The position numbers were made by a program, and so were the translations under genes. From Oscillospiraceae bacterium Marseille-Q3528 (GTDB taxonomy: Bacteria; Bacillota; Clostridia; Lachnospirales; Lachnospiraceae): a DNA stretch of 64,000 nucleotides. How positions within the stretch are numbered: position 1 is the stretch's first letter; each line of letters begins with the position of its first letter. The stretch lies in the NCBI GenBank assembly GCA_018223385.1, contig JAGTTR010000015.1, positions 41,809 to 105,808 of the forward strand. Reading direction: 5' to 3'. Positions 24,279-33,479 of this stretch are shown here, one piece after another. The notes beneath the pieces were generated by a model. That model saw only the letters and a list, made by a program, of their open reading frames with translations. It had not been told where the DNA came from and made no database searches.

Positions 24279-25579
24279 GAATGTATGACCTGATCAAGGA
24301 AAAACGGGACGGCGGCGTGCTGTCTGATGAGGAGATCCGCTGGATGATCGACGGTTACGTGAAGGGGGAGATCCCGGATTACCAGATGTCTGCCATGCTC
24401 ATGGCCATTTATTTTCAGGGCATGACGGATCATGAGACGGCGGTGATGACCGACGCGGCGGCGCATTCCGGGGATATGGTAGACCTGTCCTCCATTCCGG
24501 GCGTGAAGGTGGATAAGCATTCCACCGGCGGCGTGGGCGATAAGACGACGCTGATCGTGGGCCCCATTGCGGCAGCCTGCGGCGTCAAGATCGCCAAAAT
24601 GTCCGGCAGAGGCCTGGGCCACACCGGCGGCACGGTGGATAAGCTGGAATCTATCCCGGGTATGCAGGTGGCGCTGGACCGGGAAGCGTTTTTCCGTATT
24701 GTAAAGGAGATCGGCCTGTGCGTCATCGGCCAGTCGGGCAACCTGACCCCGGCGGATAAGAAGATGTACGCCCTGCGGGATGTGACGGGCACCGTGGAGA
24801 GTATTCCGCTGATCGCCATGTCCATCATGAGCAAAAAACTGGCTGCCGGAAGTGACTGTATCCTGCTGGATGTGAAATGCGGCAGCGGCGCATTTATGAA
24901 AACGAAGGAGCAGGCGGTGACGCTGGCTGAAAAAATGGTGGCCATCGGGGAACATGCGGGTCGAAAGGTGGGCGCACTGATCACCAACATGGATATCCCG
25001 CTGGGCCATAAGATCGGCAATTCTCTGGAGGTGGAAGAGGCCGTGGAGACGCTGCGGGGAGAAGGCCCGGCGGATCTGACGGAGATTTGCCTGGAGCTGG
25101 CAGCCCACATGCTGTATCTGGCGGGAAAAGGCAGTCTCGAGGAGTGTCGAAGAATGTCGAAAGAGGCTGTGGAAAGTGGTGCGGCGCTTCGGAAGCTGGA
25201 AGCTATGGTGGAAGCCCAGGGCGGTGATGTGCGCGTCATCCGGGATCCGGCGCTGTTTGCCCAGGCTCCGGTTATTGAGGAGATCAAGGCACCGGCATCC
25301 GGCTATATCACCCATATGGACACAGAGGCTATCGGCGTAGCGGCAGCGCTTCTGGGGGCCGGCCGGGAGACGAAAGACGACACCATCGATTATTCTGCCG
25401 GTATCGTTTTGCAGAAAAAGACCGGCGAATATGTGGAGCAGGGACAGACCATTGCGCTTTTCCACACATCGGAGCGCAGACGGCTGAAAGATGCTGAGGA
25501 GCGGTTCCTCCATGCGCTGACCATCGAGAAGGAAAACCGGGAGCAGCAGCCGCTGATCTTAGGACAGGTCGTTCGATAA
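24275..25579 (+). CDS. pdp: Pyrimidine-nucleoside phosphorylase
   Basis: 434 residues from the ATG at 24275 with AAGGAGG upstream. It cleaves uridine, deoxyuridine or thymidine to base and sugar-1-phosphate. Visible family segments are the phosphate-binding KHSTGGVGDKTTLIVGP, the signature SGRGLGHTGGTVDKLESIPG and the K-x-S-x-x-x-x-x-x-D-x-x-x-x-DVKCGSGAFMK region. A C-terminal domain starts near residue 345 (SGYITHMDTEAIGVAAALLG). It works directly after cytidine deaminase and overlaps it by 4 bases. Confidence 0.93.
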   Translation: MRMYDLIKEKRDGGVLSDEEIRWMIDGYVKGEIPDYQMSAMLMAIYFQGMTDHETAVMTDAAAHSGDMVDLSSIPGVKVDKHSTGGVGDKTTLIVGPIAAACGVKIAKMSGRGLGHTGGTVDKLESIPGMQVALDREAFFRIVKEIGLCVIGQSGNLTPADKKMYALRDVTGTVESIPLIAMSIMSKKLAAGSDCILLDVKCGSGAFMKTKEQAVTLAEKMVAIGEHAGRKVGALITNMDIPLGHKIGNSLEVEEAVETLRGEGPADLTEICLELAAHMLYLAGKGSLEECRRMSKEAVESGAALRKLEAMVEAQGGDVRVIRDPALFAQAPVIEEIKAPASGYITHMDTEAIGVAAALLGAGRETKDDTIDYSAGIVLQKKTGEYVEQGQTIALFHTSERRRLKDAEERFLHALTIEKENREQQPLILGQVVR

Positions 25580-25725
25580 TAGAAATTGCTGTCCCGTGGT
25601 GTTTTGCGCTGTTCGTCGGCGAATGCATGGCAGCTTTGGAATATTTGACGATGATCGGTTCGGCGCATATGGGAAATAAGGAGTGTTTTGACTACAATGT
25701 CGGGAATTTGTTCGTAAACAGCGGG

Positions 25726-25754
25726 TTGTAAAACAATTTTTCATATGTTAAGAT
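25726..25754 (+). promoter_or_regulatory. Promoter of the DegV gene
   Basis: TTGTAA (25726-25731) and TAAGAT (25749-25754), spaced 17 bases, 45 bases before the start codon. Confidence 0.6.
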
Positions 25755-25799
25755 ATTTGGTGTTTCAAAGGGATTACATATGGAAAAGAGGATGAATCG

Positions 25800-26678
25800 A
25801 TGAGCAAAATTGCAGTTGTCACCGACAGCAACAGCGGAATCACACAGGCGCAGGCGAAAGCGTGCGGCGTGACGGTGCTTCCCATGCCTTTTTATATTAA
25901 TGAAGAATTGTTTTATGAGGATATCAATTTGAGCCAGGAGGATTTCTACGCAAAGCTGGAAGGAAATGCGGACATTTCCACGTCCCAGCCGGCGGTGGGA
26001 GATGTGCTGGATCTGTGGAACAGCCTTTTGAAGGAGTATGACGAGATCGTGCACATTCCCATGTCCAGCGGCTTAAGCGGCTCCTGTGAGACGGCCATCA
26101 TGCTGGCCCAGGATTTTGACGGCAAGGTGCAGGTGGTGAACAACCAGCGGATTTCCGTCACCCAGCGGCAGGCAGTGCTGGACGCGAAGACACTGGCTGA
26201 GCGGGGAAAGAGCGCGGCAGAGATCCGGGAATATCTGGAGCGTACGAAATTTGATTCCAGCATTTACATCACCGTGGATACGTTGAAATATCTGAAAAAG
26301 GGAGGCCGGATCACACCGGCAGCGGCAGCTCTCGGCACCCTGCTTCGGATCAAACCGGTGCTGCAGATCCAGGGAGAAAAGCTGGATGCTTTTTCCAAGG
26401 CGCGGACGATGAAACAGGCCAAGGCGACCATGCTTCATGCCATGCAGGCTGATTTCAAAGACCGGTTCCACACGGATGAGCAGGCAGAGGAAATGTGGAT
26501 CCAGGTGGCATACAGCGGCACCGACCGCACAGAGGCGGAGGCGTTCAAGGCAGAGCTGCAGGCACTGTATCCGAACCACGAGATCGTGATGGATCCGCTG
26601 TCTTTGAGCGTATCTTGTCACATCGGGCCGGGCGCGCTGGCTATCGCCTGCACGAAGAAACTCGCTGAAAATAAGTAG
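25800..26678 (+). CDS. DegV family fatty-acid-binding protein (FakB-like)
   Basis: 292 residues, full length for DegV proteins. They bind a fatty acid and, as FakB, present it to the kinase FakA for phosphorylation. Family marks are VVTDSNSGIT at the start, the IPMSSGLSGSCETAIML loop that contacts the carboxylate, YITVDTLKYLKKGGRI, and HIGPGALAIA near the end. No FakA is in the window. The next gene is a FabT-like MarR regulator, so a link to fatty-acid use is plausible. Confidence 0.88.
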   Translation: MSKIAVVTDSNSGITQAQAKACGVTVLPMPFYINEELFYEDINLSQEDFYAKLEGNADISTSQPAVGDVLDLWNSLLKEYDEIVHIPMSSGLSGSCETAIMLAQDFDGKVQVVNNQRISVTQRQAVLDAKTLAERGKSAAEIREYLERTKFDSSIYITVDTLKYLKKGGRITPAAAALGTLLRIKPVLQIQGEKLDAFSKARTMKQAKATMLHAMQADFKDRFHTDEQAEEMWIQVAYSGTDRTEAEAFKAELQALYPNHEIVMDPLSLSVSCHIGPGALAIACTKKLAENK

Positions 26679-26779
26679 TGCGGGCCTGGATGTATACCGA
26701 GCAGAGCAGCGACAGAATAAAGAAGGAACTTTGCACAATAGTGGAAAGTCAATGCCAGATTATAAAGAATAGTGAAGAA

Positions 26780-26811
26780 ATGAAGTAATGAAGTAATGAA
26801 GTAATGAAGTA
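26780..26811 (+). repeat. Four tandem 8-base repeats before the MarR gene
   Basis: ATGAAGTA occurs four times without a gap and runs directly into the ribosome site AGGAGGG. Each unit reads ATG-AAG-TAA, so the stop of one overlaps the ATG of the next (TAATG). Confidence 0.85.
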
Positions 26812-26822
26812 AGGAGGGCGCC

Positions 26823-27257
26823 GTGGATACTTACCAGACCATCAATGATGTGCTTGTCCGGCTGTTTCGGGAGATCATGGATCAGGAGCAGAAGGCGATC
26901 ATCACGGAAGAGTTCCGTGACATCACCAACAACGATATGCATATAATAGAAGCGATTGGCATCGAGGAGCCGCGCAACATGTCCTCCGTGGCCAAAAGCC
27001 TCTCCGTGACGGTGGGCACCCTGACCATTGCGGTGAATGCCCTTGTGAAAAAAGGGTATGTAGATCGGGTGCGCAGCGAGGCGGATCGGCGGGTGGTGCT
27101 CTTATCCCTGACGGAAAAGGGGGAGAAGGCCTACTATCACCATGAAAAATTTCACCGGGACATGGTGGATGCCGTCATCGGGCTGCTTTCCCCGGAGGAG
27201 CAGGTGGTTCTGGCAAAGGCGCTTACCAACTTAAGTGAATTTTTTCGGAAATTCTGA
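26823..27257 (+). CDS. MarR family regulator, FabT-like
   Basis: 144 residues starting with GTG at 26823; AGGAGGG lies 6-7 bases upstream and there is no nearby ATG. The winged helix spans about 45-105: NMSSVAKSLSVTVGTLTIAV is the recognition region and RSEADRRVVLLSLTEKGEKA the wing. The N-terminus (INDVLVRLFREIMDQEQKAI) and the long final helix form the dimer. It closely resembles FabT, the repressor of fatty-acid synthesis genes. The fab genes are not in the window; the DegV/FakB-like neighbour supports the idea. Confidence 0.8.
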   Translation: MDTYQTINDVLVRLFREIMDQEQKAIITEEFRDITNNDMHIIEAIGIEEPRNMSSVAKSLSVTVGTLTIAVNALVKKGYVDRVRSEADRRVVLLSLTEKGEKAYYHHEKFHRDMVDAVIGLLSPEEQVVLAKALTNLSEFFRKF

Positions 27258-27270
27258 TTCCTGTTCGGAG

Positions 27271-27316
27271 GCTGGAAGCAGCGTCAAGCACGAAACGTGC
27301 GAATCATGATATAGTG
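27271..27316 (+). repeat. Gamma repeat, short copy
   Basis: This stretch is nearly the same as the reverse complement of 63451-63497. The shared core is AGCAGCGTCAAGCAC, then GTGCGAATCATGATATA. The inner GCAC/GTGC hairpin is kept while its loop differs. It lies between the convergent MarR and DUF885 genes. Confidence 0.6.
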
Positions 27317-27333
27317 ACAGTGTTGAATAATGT

Positions 27334-29121
27334 TCAATCCTGGTTGGCAATGAATTCATCGATTTTCTTTTCTAACAGAGAAAACGGAGCGGGTCCCAGG
27401 GACAGCAGGTATTCATGGAAGTCGTACAGACGGAAGTTGGATCCCAGTGCTGCCCGGGCCCGCTCTTTTAGTGCGTCAAATTCCAGATAGCCCACGTAGT
27501 ATTTTAGATAGTTGGCTGGATCTTCCACGATGGCCAGGAAAACCTCCCGGGCCGTGGCCGCATCGGTGATGCCGCAGCTGTTCAGGAAAAGATAGGTGTC
27601 GTATTCGCTCCACCCGTAATAGTGGATACCCAGATCGATGGTGCTGTACAGGTTCAGCGCCCAGGCCTTGTTCAGCATGAGCAGCCGGGCTGCGGGTTCT
27701 TCCAGACCGCAGATGCCATAGGAATACAGCTCGGCATAGGTGGCCCAGCCTTCCGTGTAGCCGCCGTAGCTCAGGATGCCCTGCAGCGGGTTGGCACGGT
27801 GGGTGCTGCTGTATACGGTCTGATACAGATGCCCCGGGTAGCCCTCGTGGGCCAGCACGGTGAACAGATCCAGTCCTTCATAATTTTCCCGGGGATTAAT
27901 GTAGATCACATTGTCCGTCAGCCGGTCGATGGGTGGCGTCAGGTAAAAGGCCGGGCTGGAGGTAGCCTGCAGGGAAGCGGGAACATCCCGCACCGTATAG
28001 GAAATGTTGGAAAGCGTCGGAAAATCCCGGCTGATGGCCTGCTGCAGCGTCTCCAGCGTATGTTCCGGCGTGCCGGTGTCCAGGGAAAGATCCAGGGAAG
28101 CCAGAAGCGCCGGGTGTGCGGCGGCAAGAGACTGGATTTCTGTGGTGTAGGCCTGACGCTTTTCATCCAGCAGTGCCTGCAGCTGAGCTGGGCTTTTCTC
28201 CGAACCGGTGACAGCCTGCACCAGATACCGGTAGTAGTCGCTGCCTTCCGGAAAATAGCACAGCCCCTTGTCGTTGACACCACTGCCTTTCAGGGCACAC
28301 AGACTGTTCACCAGCTGCTCGTATGCCGGGAAAACCGTGTGCTCCAAAAGCCGGGTGTGCTGCGCCAGGTACAGCTGTTTTCTGGCTTCGGGAACATCCG
28401 AAAGGGCAGCCAGCTTTTCCTCAAACAGCACCTGCAGATAGGAGTCCTGCCGTCCCTCGATGAAATCAATACACTGGTCGATGACAGCGTCGGCCACCGC
28501 ATCCGATAGGAACAGCCCCCGGGCCGCTTTTTCCTGCTCAAAAGCCACAAGAGAATCGAAGTAGTCCCCCACCTGGGAGAGCAGTTCCAGATAGTCGGTC
28601 ACATCCTGCTCTGTGTAAAAGGCATACTCGGCCAGCAGAATGGGAAGCTGTGCCTGTACTCCCAGGGTGGGGCTGAGCGGTTCTTCGTAGAAGTACCAGT
28701 CGTAGCTCTCCATTTCTTCCTGCAGCGCGTCCTCCAGCACATCCCATGTTAATTTTTCCGGTTCGGTCAGTGCCGAGCGGTCAATCCCATGAAGAGCGGC
28801 CAGCGTGTTTTCTGTGCGGATCCGTTCTTCCTCCGGAAGATCGGCGGAAATCATCCCCAGGTGCACAGGCTGCCTGGCAATGCCGTAGCTTTCGGGATCG
28901 GCCAGTGTATAGTGCAGATTCAGCGTGGAGGAGGAAGCTTTTTCCTGAAAATACCGGTCCGTGAGAGCGGAAAGCGCTGCGGAGGCGTTTACGTCGTCGA
29001 TATTTGTCGAAAAAGAAAGAAAATGAAAAGAAGAGAGGTTTGCCGGGCAGGCGAAGAACAGGCAGAGAACAGTGGCAGCCAGCGCCAGTCCCATTACAGG
29101 GAGAAGAACCTTTTTTCGCAT
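27334..29121 (-). CDS. DUF885 family protein, exported, metallopeptidase-like
   Basis: 595 residues from the ATG at 29121 with AAGGAG 6 bases upstream; the open frame continues further upstream but that part is antisense to the metG leader. The signal peptide is hydrophobic (PVMGLALAATVLCLFFAC); the FFAC end might be a weak lipobox. The family core contains HEGYPGH (about residue 422), a zinc-binding HExxH variant, and EGWATYAELYSYGI downstream with the third ligand. DUF885 proteins are thought to be zinc carboxypeptidase-like; the substrate is unknown. A 7-base inverted repeat (29164-29170 and 29188-29194) lies upstream and could be a control site. Confidence 0.8.
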   Translation of the reverse strand: MRKKVLLPVMGLALAATVLCLFFACPANLSSFHFLSFSTNIDDVNASAALSALTDRYFQEKASSSTLNLHYTLADPESYGIARQPVHLGMISADLPEEERIRTENTLAALHGIDRSALTEPEKLTWDVLEDALQEEMESYDWYFYEEPLSPTLGVQAQLPILLAEYAFYTEQDVTDYLELLSQVGDYFDSLVAFEQEKAARGLFLSDAVADAVIDQCIDFIEGRQDSYLQVLFEEKLAALSDVPEARKQLYLAQHTRLLEHTVFPAYEQLVNSLCALKGSGVNDKGLCYFPEGSDYYRYLVQAVTGSEKSPAQLQALLDEKRQAYTTEIQSLAAAHPALLASLDLSLDTGTPEHTLETLQQAISRDFPTLSNISYTVRDVPASLQATSSPAFYLTPPIDRLTDNVIYINPRENYEGLDLFTVLAHEGYPGHLYQTVYSSTHRANPLQGILSYGGYTEGWATYAELYSYGICGLEEPAARLLMLNKAWALNLYSTIDLGIHYYGWSEYDTYLFLNSCGITDAATAREVFLAIVEDPANYLKYYVGYLEFDALKERARAALGSNFRLYDFHEYLLSLGPAPFSLLEKKIDEFIANQD

Positions 29122-29240
29122 AGGGCTCCTTAAAGCAATCTTTGGAAAAATATATATGTACCGGTTCACCTGAATATTCTTGGCGCGGGTGAACTGGTAA
29201 GAGCTAGTCGAGAAAGAGCCGGGAAAGATTTTGCGAACCC

Positions 29241-29269
29241 TTGACAATGGGATGTGCTTTGTGATAGGC
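29241..29269 (+). promoter_or_regulatory. Promoter of the metG T-box transcript
   Basis: TTGACA at 29241-29246 with GATAGG 17 bases later, preceded by TGT (extended -10 like). The -10 is imperfect. Confidence 0.5.
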
Positions 29270-29279
29270 TTTCTCATAT

Positions 29280-29625
29280 ATACAATAAGGAAACGCAGGG
29301 AAGAAGAGAGTAAGCTTTGCAGGCTGTTTTTCAGAGAGATCCCCCGGGCGGACGCCTGGCTGTGAGGGGATGAACGGCCGATTGCTGAACATGGCTTCGG
29401 AGCGGCGCACCGAGCAATTCTATTTTTAGAAGGGTAAGGCTGCGACAGGGACCGCCCGTTACAGCGGAGAGAGATTTGCGGGAGACATTTTTCGTATGAC
29501 AGGAAATTTCGTTCCAGAATGTCCGCAGATCGCTGCTGAGGTCTTTTTCGTGAGAAAAGGATGAAAAGAAGTGGTACCACGGTATATGCCCGTCTTCTGA
29601 AAAGAAGGCGGTTTTTTATTTCATG
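29280..29625 (+). ncRNA. T-box leader with methionine specifier
   Basis: The stem I features are visible: AGAGAGTAAG and CAGAGAG loops, then the specifier bulge GCTGAACATGGCTTC, in which the codon position reads ATG (29391-29393). The T-box proper is AAGTGGTACCACGG near 29570, which base-pairs with the free acceptor end of uncharged tRNA. The terminator GCCCGTCTTCT / AGAAGGCGG plus a T run ends at about 29617. Uncharged tRNA-Met would stabilise the antiterminator and turn on metG. Confidence 0.9.
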
Positions 29626-29668
29626 GGAAGTGGATTCCTGTGAATGAGGAAGAAGAGGAGAGATGAAC

Positions 29669-31648
29669 ATGGATAAGAAGAAGTTTTATATGACCACCGC
29701 CATTGCCTATGCGTCCGGCAAGCCGCACATTGGCAATACCTACGAGATTGTGTTGGCAGACAGCATTGCCAGATTCAAGAGAGAGCAGGGCTATGACGTA
29801 TTTTTCCAGACAGGAACCGACGAGCACGGCCAGAAGATCGAGCTGAAGGCAGAGGCTGCTGGCGTGACACCCAAGCAGTTTGTGGATGATGCGGCAGGCG
29901 AGATTAAGCGCATCTGGGATCTGATGAATACTTCCTATGATAAATTCATCCGCACCACGGACGATTATCATGAGAAACAGGTACAGAAGATCTTCAAAAA
30001 ACTGTACGACAAAGGCGATATTTACAAGGGCTATTATGAGGGCATGTACTGTACGCCCTGCGAGTCCTTTTTCACAGAGTCTCAGCTGGTGGACGGTAAA
30101 TGCCCGGACTGCGGCAGAGAAGTACAGCCCGCCAGAGAAGAGGCTTATTTCTTCCGTATGAGCAAATACGCTGACCGCCTCATCGAGCACATCAACACCC
30201 ATCCGGAGTTTATCCAGCCGGTGGCCCGCAAAAATGAGATGATGAACAACTTCCTTCTGCCGGGCCTGCAGGATCTGTGCGTATCCAGAACGTCCTTTAC
30301 CTGGGGCATTCCGGTGGACTTTGATCCGAAGCATGTGGTGTATGTATGGCTGGACGCCCTGACCAACTACATCACCGGTATCGGTTACGACTGCGACGGA
30401 GACAGTACCGAGCAGTTTAAGAAGGACTGGCCCGCAGATCTGCACCTGATCGGCAAGGACATCATTCGTTTCCATACGATCTACTGGCCGATTTTCCTCA
30501 TGGCGCTGGATCTGCCGCTGCCCAAGCAGGTATTCGGACATCCGTGGCTGCTGCAGGGCGATGGCAAGATGAGCAAATCCAAGGGAAATGTCATCTATGC
30601 GGATGATCTGGTGGATATGTTCGGCGTGGATGCGGTTCGTTATTTCGTGCTGCATGAGATGCCATTCGAGAATGACGGCGTCATCACCTGGGAGCTGATG
30701 GTGGAGCGCATGAATTCCGACCTGGCCAACACCCTTGGAAATCTGGTAAACCGTACCATTTCCATGTCCAACAAATATTTTGACGGCGTGGTGCGCAATG
30801 CCGGTGTGAGCGAGCCGGTGGATGAGGAGCTCAAGAGCGTTGTGCTGGCAGCACCGAAGAAGGCCGCAGAGCGCATGGAAGAGCTGCGGGTGGCAGATGC
30901 CATTTCCGAGATTTTTACGCTGTTCAAGCGCTGCAACAAATATATCGACGAAACCATGCCCTGGGCACTGGCCAAGGAAGAGGACAAGAAGGAACGTCTG
31001 GAGACCGTGCTTTACAATCTGGTAGAGAGCATTTCCATCGGCGCTTCCCTGCTGTATGCGTTTATGCCGGAGACCTCCGAGCGGATCCTGGCCCAGATCA
31101 ACGGCAAGAAGAGAAGCCTGGATTCCATGGACACCTTCGGCCTGTATGAGAACGGCACGAAGGTGACCGACAAGCCGGAGATCCTCTTTGCCCGTCTGGA
31201 CATCAAGGACGTGCTGGAAAAAGTAGAGGCGCTGAAAGCAGCCCAGCAGGCAGCTTCCGGCGCAGCCGAGGAAAAGGCTGAGGAAAAAGAAGAGGCGCCC
31301 GTCATCGATATTGAGCCCAAGGCGGAGATCGAGTACGACGATTTCTCCAAATTACAGTTCCAGGTAGGCGAGATCATTTCCTGTGAGGCAGTGAAAAAGT
31401 CCAAGAAGCTGCTGTGTTCTCAGGTAAAGATCGGCAGCCAGGTGAAACAGATTGTGTCCGGCATCCGCAAATACTACACACCGGAAGAAATGGTGGGTAA
31501 GAAGGTGATGGTTCTGGTGAACCTGAAACCGGCCACCCTGGCAGGCGTGGTATCTGAGGGAATGATTCTCTGTGCAGAAGATGCCGATGGCAACTTAAGC
31601 ATCATGACACCGGAGAAGGAGATGCCCGCAGGTGCGGAAATCTGCTAG
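29669..31648 (+). CDS. metG: Methionyl-tRNA synthetase with C-terminal tRNA-binding domain
   Basis: 659 residues from the ATG at 29669, spaced well from GAGGAGAG (the ATG two codons earlier is closer than usual). It charges tRNA-Met in the cytoplasm. Class I signatures are KPHIGNTYE (HIGH box) and GKMSKSKGN (about 300). A zinc knuckle is formed by CTPCESFF and CPDCGREV (about 127-150). After the anticodon-binding helices an Ala/Glu-rich linker leads to a Trbp111/EMAP-like tRNA-binding domain (about 557-659, FQVGEIISCEAVKKSKKLL). It is controlled by the T-box upstream. Confidence 0.96.
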   Translation: MDKKKFYMTTAIAYASGKPHIGNTYEIVLADSIARFKREQGYDVFFQTGTDEHGQKIELKAEAAGVTPKQFVDDAAGEIKRIWDLMNTSYDKFIRTTDDYHEKQVQKIFKKLYDKGDIYKGYYEGMYCTPCESFFTESQLVDGKCPDCGREVQPAREEAYFFRMSKYADRLIEHINTHPEFIQPVARKNEMMNNFLLPGLQDLCVSRTSFTWGIPVDFDPKHVVYVWLDALTNYITGIGYDCDGDSTEQFKKDWPADLHLIGKDIIRFHTIYWPIFLMALDLPLPKQVFGHPWLLQGDGKMSKSKGNVIYADDLVDMFGVDAVRYFVLHEMPFENDGVITWELMVERMNSDLANTLGNLVNRTISMSNKYFDGVVRNAGVSEPVDEELKSVVLAAPKKAAERMEELRVADAISEIFTLFKRCNKYIDETMPWALAKEEDKKERLETVLYNLVESISIGASLLYAFMPETSERILAQINGKKRSLDSMDTFGLYENGTKVTDKPEILFARLDIKDVLEKVEALKAAQQAASGAAEEKAEEKEEAPVIDIEPKAEIEYDDFSKLQFQVGEIISCEAVKKSKKLLCSQVKIGSQVKQIVSGIRKYYTPEEMVGKKVMVLVNLKPATLAGVVSEGMILCAEDADGNLSIMTPEKEMPAGAEIC

Positions 31649-31705
31649 AAATCATATGGTGTGCGTAGGGGAAAACAAGCCATTTGCCCTTACATGAGTA
31701 AAAAA

Positions 31706-31760
31706 GAAAACGGCCCTTTTGCAGCCATGAAAGATGATGGATGCAAAAAGGGCTGTTGTT
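31706..31760. terminator. Bidirectional terminator between metG and the SGNH gene
   Basis: CGGCCCTTTTGCA pairs with TGCAAAAAGGGCTG; a T run follows on both strands, stronger on the minus strand. Confidence 0.75.
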
Positions 31761-31783
31761 TTCTGTGAAAAATGATGTCAATT

Positions 31784-32608
31784 TTAAAATGCCGAAGCCA
31801 AAAGATCGCGGAACTTTAATTTCAGCCAGTTGCGGCGGATAATGGGAATGCCGCTGATGGATGCCAGGGAGGCGGTGACGTAATCGGCGATCTTCGTCTG
31901 GCCATCATCGTTGGGATGCAGGCCGTCCACCAGATAATCCTTGTTGTCTCCGTGGGTGAAATCCAGTTCTTCTGCGTGATACAGGTCGATGGAATCTACC
32001 TGGGCATATTTGTCTGCAATGGTGCTGATCTGGTTCGCATAGTCTTCCAGTTCATATCCTTCGTCGTTGGCACCGGTCTGATCGTACCGCTTCAGCGGTG
32101 TCAGCGCGATAATCTTACTCGTCGGATAATCGTGTTCCAGTCCGCTGAACAGCAGGTTCAGGGAACCGGAGAAGGTCTCGGCAGAATCGTCATCGTCATC
32201 TCCCATGGGAACATTCAGCGAATAGTCGTTGACGCCACCGAATACGAAGATGATGTCTGCATCCTTTTCCATCTTGGGAGCACGGGAGAGAAAAGAAAGA
32301 TTCTCGTTCTCTTCCTCAGAAAGCGCCGGGTTGACAGTATCCGAAATCGGAGAACTGGGCAATCCGTAATTATTTACCTTGTCTGCGCCAAGAACTTTGG
32401 CAACCTGATTCACATACACGTTGCCGGAATCATCCGTTCCGCTTCCATAGGTGATACTGTCCCCGAGGGCGTTAATAACCAGCGAGCTGTCCCGGGTGGA
32501 TGATGCGTCCGTATCCTTCGAGGTGCAGCCGCTTAAATATACGGCGCTGGCGAGTACGAATATGGAAAGAAGCAGAGCGAGCCATTTACGTTTGTTGAAT
32601 AAATTCAT
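31784..32608 (-). CDS. SGNH/GDSL hydrolase lipoprotein
   Basis: 274 residues from the third in-frame ATG (32608), which is properly spaced from AAAGGA; the two earlier ATGs are too close. The lipobox is LSGC with Cys28. The four-block SGNH plan is present: GDSITYG with the nucleophile Ser, NYGLPSS, GGVNDYS with Asn, and DGLHPNDDG with Asp and His. Such surface esterases remove acyl groups from polysaccharides, lipids or peptides; the substrate is unknown. It follows mntP by 47 bases on the same strand and may be read through from the Mn2+-controlled promoter. Confidence 0.88.
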   Translation of the reverse strand: MNLFNKRKWLALLLSIFVLASAVYLSGCTSKDTDASSTRDSSLVINALGDSITYGSGTDDSGNVYVNQVAKVLGADKVNNYGLPSSPISDTVNPALSEEENENLSFLSRAPKMEKDADIIFVFGGVNDYSLNVPMGDDDDDSAETFSGSLNLLFSGLEHDYPTSKIIALTPLKRYDQTGANDEGYELEDYANQISTIADKYAQVDSIDLYHAEELDFTHGDNKDYLVDGLHPNDDGQTKIADYVTASLASISGIPIIRRNWLKLKFRDLLASAF

Positions 32609-32655
32609 ACTCATCATTCCTTTGAATTGTAAAAGCTGTATCTGTTACTGTACAG

Positions 32656-33219
32656 TCAGGCGGGAAATCCCAGATGTTCCAGCAGAATCCTGACACCGAT
32701 GGCGATGAGGATCAGTCCGCCCGCCAGTTCTGCGCGGGACTTATACCGGGTGCCGAATACATTGCCGACCTTGACGCCGATCACGGACAGAAGAAATGTC
32801 ACAGTTCCGATGAAACAGACGGCGGGAACAATGTCGACCTGCAGGAAAGCAAAGGTAACGCCTACTGCAAGAGCATCTATGCTGGTAGCGATGGCAAGGA
32901 TCACCATGACTTGAAAGCCGACGGACGGATCTGCATGTTCCGCCTTCCGGTCTCTGGATTCGCGCACCATGTTCAGACCGATAAAGGTGAGAAGAACAAA
33001 TGCGATCCAGTGATCGACCGCCTGAATGTAGCTTTGAAATCCTATGCCCAGAATGTAGCCAAGCGAAGGCATGGCAGCCTGAAATCCCCCAAAATACAGA
33101 CCGATGATGATGGCGTGACGCCAGTTCATCTTCTGCATGGCGAGCCCTTTACAGACTGCAACCGCAAATGCATCCATTGACAGACCTACTGCCAGAATAA
33201 ATAACTCTGTTAAACCCAT
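32656..33219 (-). CDS. mntP: Manganese efflux pump MntP
   Basis: 187 residues from the ATG at 33219 with AAAGGAAA upstream. It has six membrane spans. The paired acidic motifs of the family are both present: [15 protein letters not shown] in span 1 and [15 protein letters not shown] in span 4, which line the metal path. MntP exports Mn2+ and protects against its excess. The leader carries a yybP-ykoY riboswitch, the known partner of this gene in E. coli and others. So both regulation and family point to Mn2+. Confidence 0.93.
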   Translation of the reverse strand: MGLTELFILAVGLSMDAFAVAVCKGLAMQKMNWRHAIIIGLYFGGFQAAMPSLGYILGIGFQSYIQAVDHWIAFVLLTFIGLNMVRESRDRKAEHADPSVGFQVMVILAIATSIDALAVGVTFAFLQVDIVPAVCFIGTVTFLLSVIGVKVGNVFGTRYKSRAELAGGLILIAIGVRILLEHLGFPA

Positions 33220-33254
33220 TATACCCATTTCCTTTCTTAATAAGTAGTGGAATT

Positions 33255-33417
33255 TTCTTAAAAATTCATTAAGGTAACATAAAAAACGAGACTTATCTAC
33301 AGAAAAACTGTAGATAAGTCTCGTTATAGCCGATAAAATCGCCATGAACAGAGCCAGACGGCCGCCGTCAGAATGTTGACCCTGTTACACCGGAGGTGCT
33401 AACTACTCCCTTACCTA
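33255..33417 (-). ncRNA. yybP-ykoY Mn2+ riboswitch upstream of mntP
   Basis: On the minus strand AAGGGAGTAGTTAG (33398-33411) and ACGAGACTTA (about 33317-33325) are the two class-defining loops. The terminator GAGACTTATCTACAG / CTGTAGATAAGTCTC follows, at 33286-33325, with a T run to 33281. The CGAGAC strand is shared between aptamer and terminator, as expected for Mn2+-induced read-through. Aptamer helices include GACGG/CCGTC. Confidence 0.88.
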
Positions 33418-33424
33418 TTGATAA

Positions 33425-33453
33425 AGTATAATCAATAGGTGGACAAAAGTCAA
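33425..33453 (-). promoter_or_regulatory. Promoter of the mntP transcript
   Basis: On the minus strand TTGACT (33448-33453) and TATACT (33425-33430), spaced 17 bases, just upstream of the riboswitch. Confidence 0.8.
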
Positions 33454-33479
33454 ACGGTTTCCGGATTTTTTCATGCCCC

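Noticed and set aside
29122..29670. N-terminal extension of the DUF885 gene
   Set aside because: The frame is open but this stretch is the promoter and T-box leader of metG on the other strand; a signal peptide and ribosome site begin at 29121.
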